This document shows positions 7,371 through 8,349 of a stretch of DNA of 8,349 nucleotides, one piece after another; position 1 is the first letter of the stretch, and each line of letters opens with the position of its first letter. Below the pieces are notes generated by a model, which worked only from the letters and a program-made list of their open reading frames with translations, ran no database searches and was not told where the DNA came from. The position numbers and the translations under genes are program-made. The DNA comes from Brachybacterium sp. (GTDB lineage Bacteria; Actinomycetota; Actinomycetes; Actinomycetales; Dermabacteraceae), in assembly GCA_027322375.1 (NCBI GenBank), contig DAHVRS010000563.1, forward strand, positions 1 through 8,349, written 5' to 3'.

Positions 7371-7403
7371 GGGGACGCGGCCGGCCCGTCCGGCCGCGTC
7401 CCC
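7371..7403 (+). terminator. Intrinsic terminator after the dehydrogenase
   Basis: A perfect 14-bp GC-only-rich stem (7371-7384 and 7390-7403) with the 5-base loop CCCGT begins 7 bases after the stop codon. It is followed by C-rich sequence rather than a U-run. Stem length and position make it the strongest terminator candidate in the window, and it separates the dehydrogenase from the DUF2291 gene. Confidence 0.8.
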
Positions 7404-7643
7404 GCCCTCCCGGGCAACACCGCCCGTCCCACTCCCGCATCCGAGCCCGACACCCGGGCCTGACCAGCGACAGCGCCCTCATCGATGAGGCACTGTGGTC
7501 CCCTGGAGCCCCATCCCGCGACGCCGCGGGCGCTCCCTCCTCCTTCTCCCCGCCGCCCCTGATGCGGCTCCCATCCGCTGTCGCAGGACAGCCCGGCATC
7601 GTCGCCACCCCTTCCGGGACCCCGGCGGCGAGGAAGGCTCCCC
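7404..7643 (+). promoter_or_regulatory. Leader region of the DUF2291 gene
   Basis: Non-coding stretch of 240 bases, C-rich on the + strand. It contains a perfect 14-base palindrome (7477-7490, CCTCATCGATGAGG), a compound hairpin (GGAGC 7505-7509 with GCTCC 7532-7536, enclosing CCCGCG 7515-7520 and CGCGGG 7525-7530) followed by a pyrimidine run, and CCTTCC (7610-7615), which can pair with the ribosome binding site (AGGAAGG, 7631-7637). I see no convincing -35/-10 pair and no GTTC/GAAC half-site like those at the other two promoters. No gene is supported here. Confidence 0.4.
7477..7490. promoter_or_regulatory. Perfect 14-base palindrome, candidate operator
   Basis: CCTCATCGATGAGG is its own reverse complement and lies 153 bases before the DUF2291 start, in the only region that could hold that operon's promoter. 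The length and symmetry suit a dimeric repressor site. It does not resemble the GTTC/GAAC sites elsewhere, so a different regulator would be implied. It may be chance in GC-rich DNA. Confidence 0.3.
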
Positions 7644-8234
7644 ATGAGCACCGCAACCGACGCCGCTCCCCGCGCGTCCCGCAGCCCCGTGAAGCGCAGG
7701 GCACCCCTTGGCCGATGGATCGGCATCGGCGTGACCCTCCTGGTCCTCCTCGTCGTCGTGCTCGGCACGAAGGTCGTCCCGCAGGGGCAGGAGGCCGAGC
7801 TGACCCAGGGCCCCGCCGCCTTCGACAAGACCACCTTCGGCGCCGAGAACTTCCCCGGCGTCCAGTCCGGGATCGCCGAGCGCGCCGTGCCCGCCCCCGA
7901 GCTCGCTGAGGCCATCGAGGCGGACCCGGCCGCCGCTGCCGAGGAGCACGGCGTCGAGGTCTCCGGCCAGACCATCTACTCCACCACCTTCACCGGCACG
8001 GTGAAGGAGGGCGAGGCGGGGATCTTCGAGATCGCCGTGGACGGCATGCCGGAGAACGTCACCGTGCGCCTCCAGACCGGCCCCGCCATCAACGGCACCG
8101 AGCTGCGGGATGCGACCGGGCAGTACGACTTCGCCCAGTTCACGAACCAGATCGAGTTCCAGGACGCCGGCGCCGCCCTGAACGACGAGATGAAGAAGCA
8201 GGTCCTCGAGCCGATCGACCGCAGGCTGCGGTAG
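7644..8234 (+). CDS. DUF2291 family membrane-anchored protein, C-terminus broken
   Basis: Protein of unknown biochemical role (196 codons as read); DUF2291 genes usually precede ribose-type (CUT2) sugar ABC importer genes. The ATG at 7644 has AGGAAGG 6 bases upstream. A basic N-terminus (RSPVKRRAPLGR) leads into one membrane segment (about residues 26-41), followed by the family's TKVVP stretch. There is no lipobox Cys, although many members are lipoproteins. The conserved core is clear: LQTGPAINGTELRDATG (143-159) and FTNQIEFQDAGAALN (166-180), then VLEPID (187-192). Family homology stops at residue 192 (base 8219); the last four residues, RRLR, and the stop at 8232-8234 belong to foreign sequence, so roughly 30 C-terminal residues (the expected GxxVxxxGAF-like end) are missing. 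This coincides with a fold-back junction and is probably artefactual truncation rather than a true pseudogene. Confidence 0.8.
   Translation: MSTATDAAPRASRSPVKRRAPLGRWIGIGVTLLVLLVVVLGTKVVPQGQEAELTQGPAAFDKTTFGAENFPGVQSGIAERAVPAPELAEAIEADPAAAAEEHGVEVSGQTIYSTTFTGTVKEGEAGIFEIAVDGMPENVTVRLQTGPAINGTELRDATGQYDFAQFTNQIEFQDAGAALNDEMKKQVLEPIDRRLR
7930..8004 (+). repeat. Left arm of 75-bp perfect inverted repeat
   Basis: These 75 bases, within the DUF2291 gene (about residues 96-120), are exactly the reverse complement of 8275-8349. Pairing breaks at 8005 against 8274. The left limit is set only by the end of the window, so the true arm may be longer. Confidence 0.9.
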
Positions 8235-8274
8235 ATGCGCATCGCCTCGGCCTCGGCCTCCAGAAAGCCGGGTG
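8218..8274. other. Abnormal junction and unassigned segment
   Basis: DUF2291 homology ends at 8219, inside a 15-base palindrome, ACCGCAG-G-CTGCGGT (8218-8232). The following 42 bases (8233-8274) match nothing else I can see in the window. Read on the - strand in frame with the right repeat arm they encode an open stretch containing FLEAEAEAMRIYRSL, which I cannot assign to a family. Its origin may be a downstream gene brought in by the same chimeric event. Confidence 0.6.
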
Positions 8275-8349
8275 TCACCGTGCCGGTGAAGGTGGTGGAG
8301 TAGATGGTCTGGCCGGAGACCTCGACGCCGTGCTCCTCGGCAGCGGCGG
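8275..8349 (-). repeat. Right arm of 75-bp perfect inverted repeat (to window end)
   Basis: This is an exact reverse-complement copy of 7930-8004, running to the last base. On the - strand it encodes the same DUF2291 residues (EEHGVEVSGQTIYSTTFTGT). Perfect identity, including third codon positions, argues against a paralogous gene and for a fold-back copy. Confidence 0.9.

Noticed and set aside
4823..7975. Open frame of about 1050 codons on the - strand across the regulator, dehydrogenase and DUF2291 genes
   Set aside because: It runs through three well-supported + strand genes, a strong terminator and two promoter regions. It is Arg/Gly/Ala-rich with no recognisable domain, and arises because stop codons are rare in high-GC antisense frames.
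7976..8278. 100-codon frame on the - strand at the right end as a separate gene
   Set aside because: Most of it is antisense to DUF2291 and the rest is the fold-back copy plus the unassigned 42 bases. There is no ribosome binding site or family match.
7930..8349. Invertible promoter or phase-variation switch flanked by the inverted repeat
   Set aside because: There is no recombinase nearby, the repeats are internal to a coding sequence, and flipping the inner segment gives no intact gene. An artefact explains more.
1..8349. tRNA, rRNA, CRISPR array, insertion sequence or phage genes
   Set aside because: No cloverleaf-like, regularly spaced repeat, transposase or phage protein signal was seen on either strand.

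Overview
This window reads as a short, probably complete contig from a high-GC Gram-positive actinobacterium. The coding sequence is strongly G/C-biased at third codon positions, Shine-Dalgarno sites are AGGAG-like, and the gene families are typical of Micrococcales. Brachybacterium or a relative is my best guess, with low confidence. Both ends cut genes: the left end lies in the signal peptide of a lipoprotein, and the right end ends in a fold-back of sequence already present about 300 bases earlier.

Layout. (1) At 1-3231 on the + strand are three genes of a CUT1-type sugar ABC importer: a substrate-binding lipoprotein (5' partial), a MalF-like permease and a MalG-like permease. The two permease genes overlap by 4 bases, and a 10-bp-stem hairpin separates the binding-protein gene from the permeases. 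No ATPase gene is present. (2) A long hairpin at 3259-3294 lies between the convergent permease and kinase genes. (3) At 3317-4804 on the - strand is an FGGY-family carbohydrate kinase. (4) A 285-base divergent intergenic region holds GTTC/GAAC palindromes. (5) At 5090-6025 on the + strand is a SorC-family sugar-responsive regulator. (6) A hairpin and a good sigma-70 promoter overlapped by an AGAACA-N15-TGTTCT palindrome precede a zinc alcohol dehydrogenase at 6275-7363, closely resembling the erythritol/L-threitol dehydrogenase LthD of Mycobacterium smegmatis. (7) A 14-bp-stem terminator follows. (8) At 7644-8234 is a membrane-anchored DUF2291 protein whose C-terminus is lost at an abnormal junction.

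How the genes may work together. The dehydrogenase points to oxidation of a C4 polyol (erythritol or L-threitol) to L-erythrulose. A SorC-type regulator fits, because EryD of the Brucella erythritol operon is of that family. DUF2291 proteins usually head operons for ribose-type (CUT2) importers, so a second transporter probably followed to the right. The FGGY kinase and the CUT1 importer may act on the same polyol or ketose, or on a related pentose or pentitol; sequence alone does not settle this. A shared motif, ACGAT(C/T)GTTC, in front of both the regulator and the dehydrogenase is a good candidate for the SorC operator.

The most abnormal structure is at the right end. A perfect 75-bp inverted repeat (7930-8004 and 8275-8349), together with a short palindrome where DUF2291 homology stops, looks more like an amplification or assembly chimera than a biological element. 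I did not find a convincing previously undescribed system. The best biological lead is the tetritol-type catabolic locus and its predicted operator.
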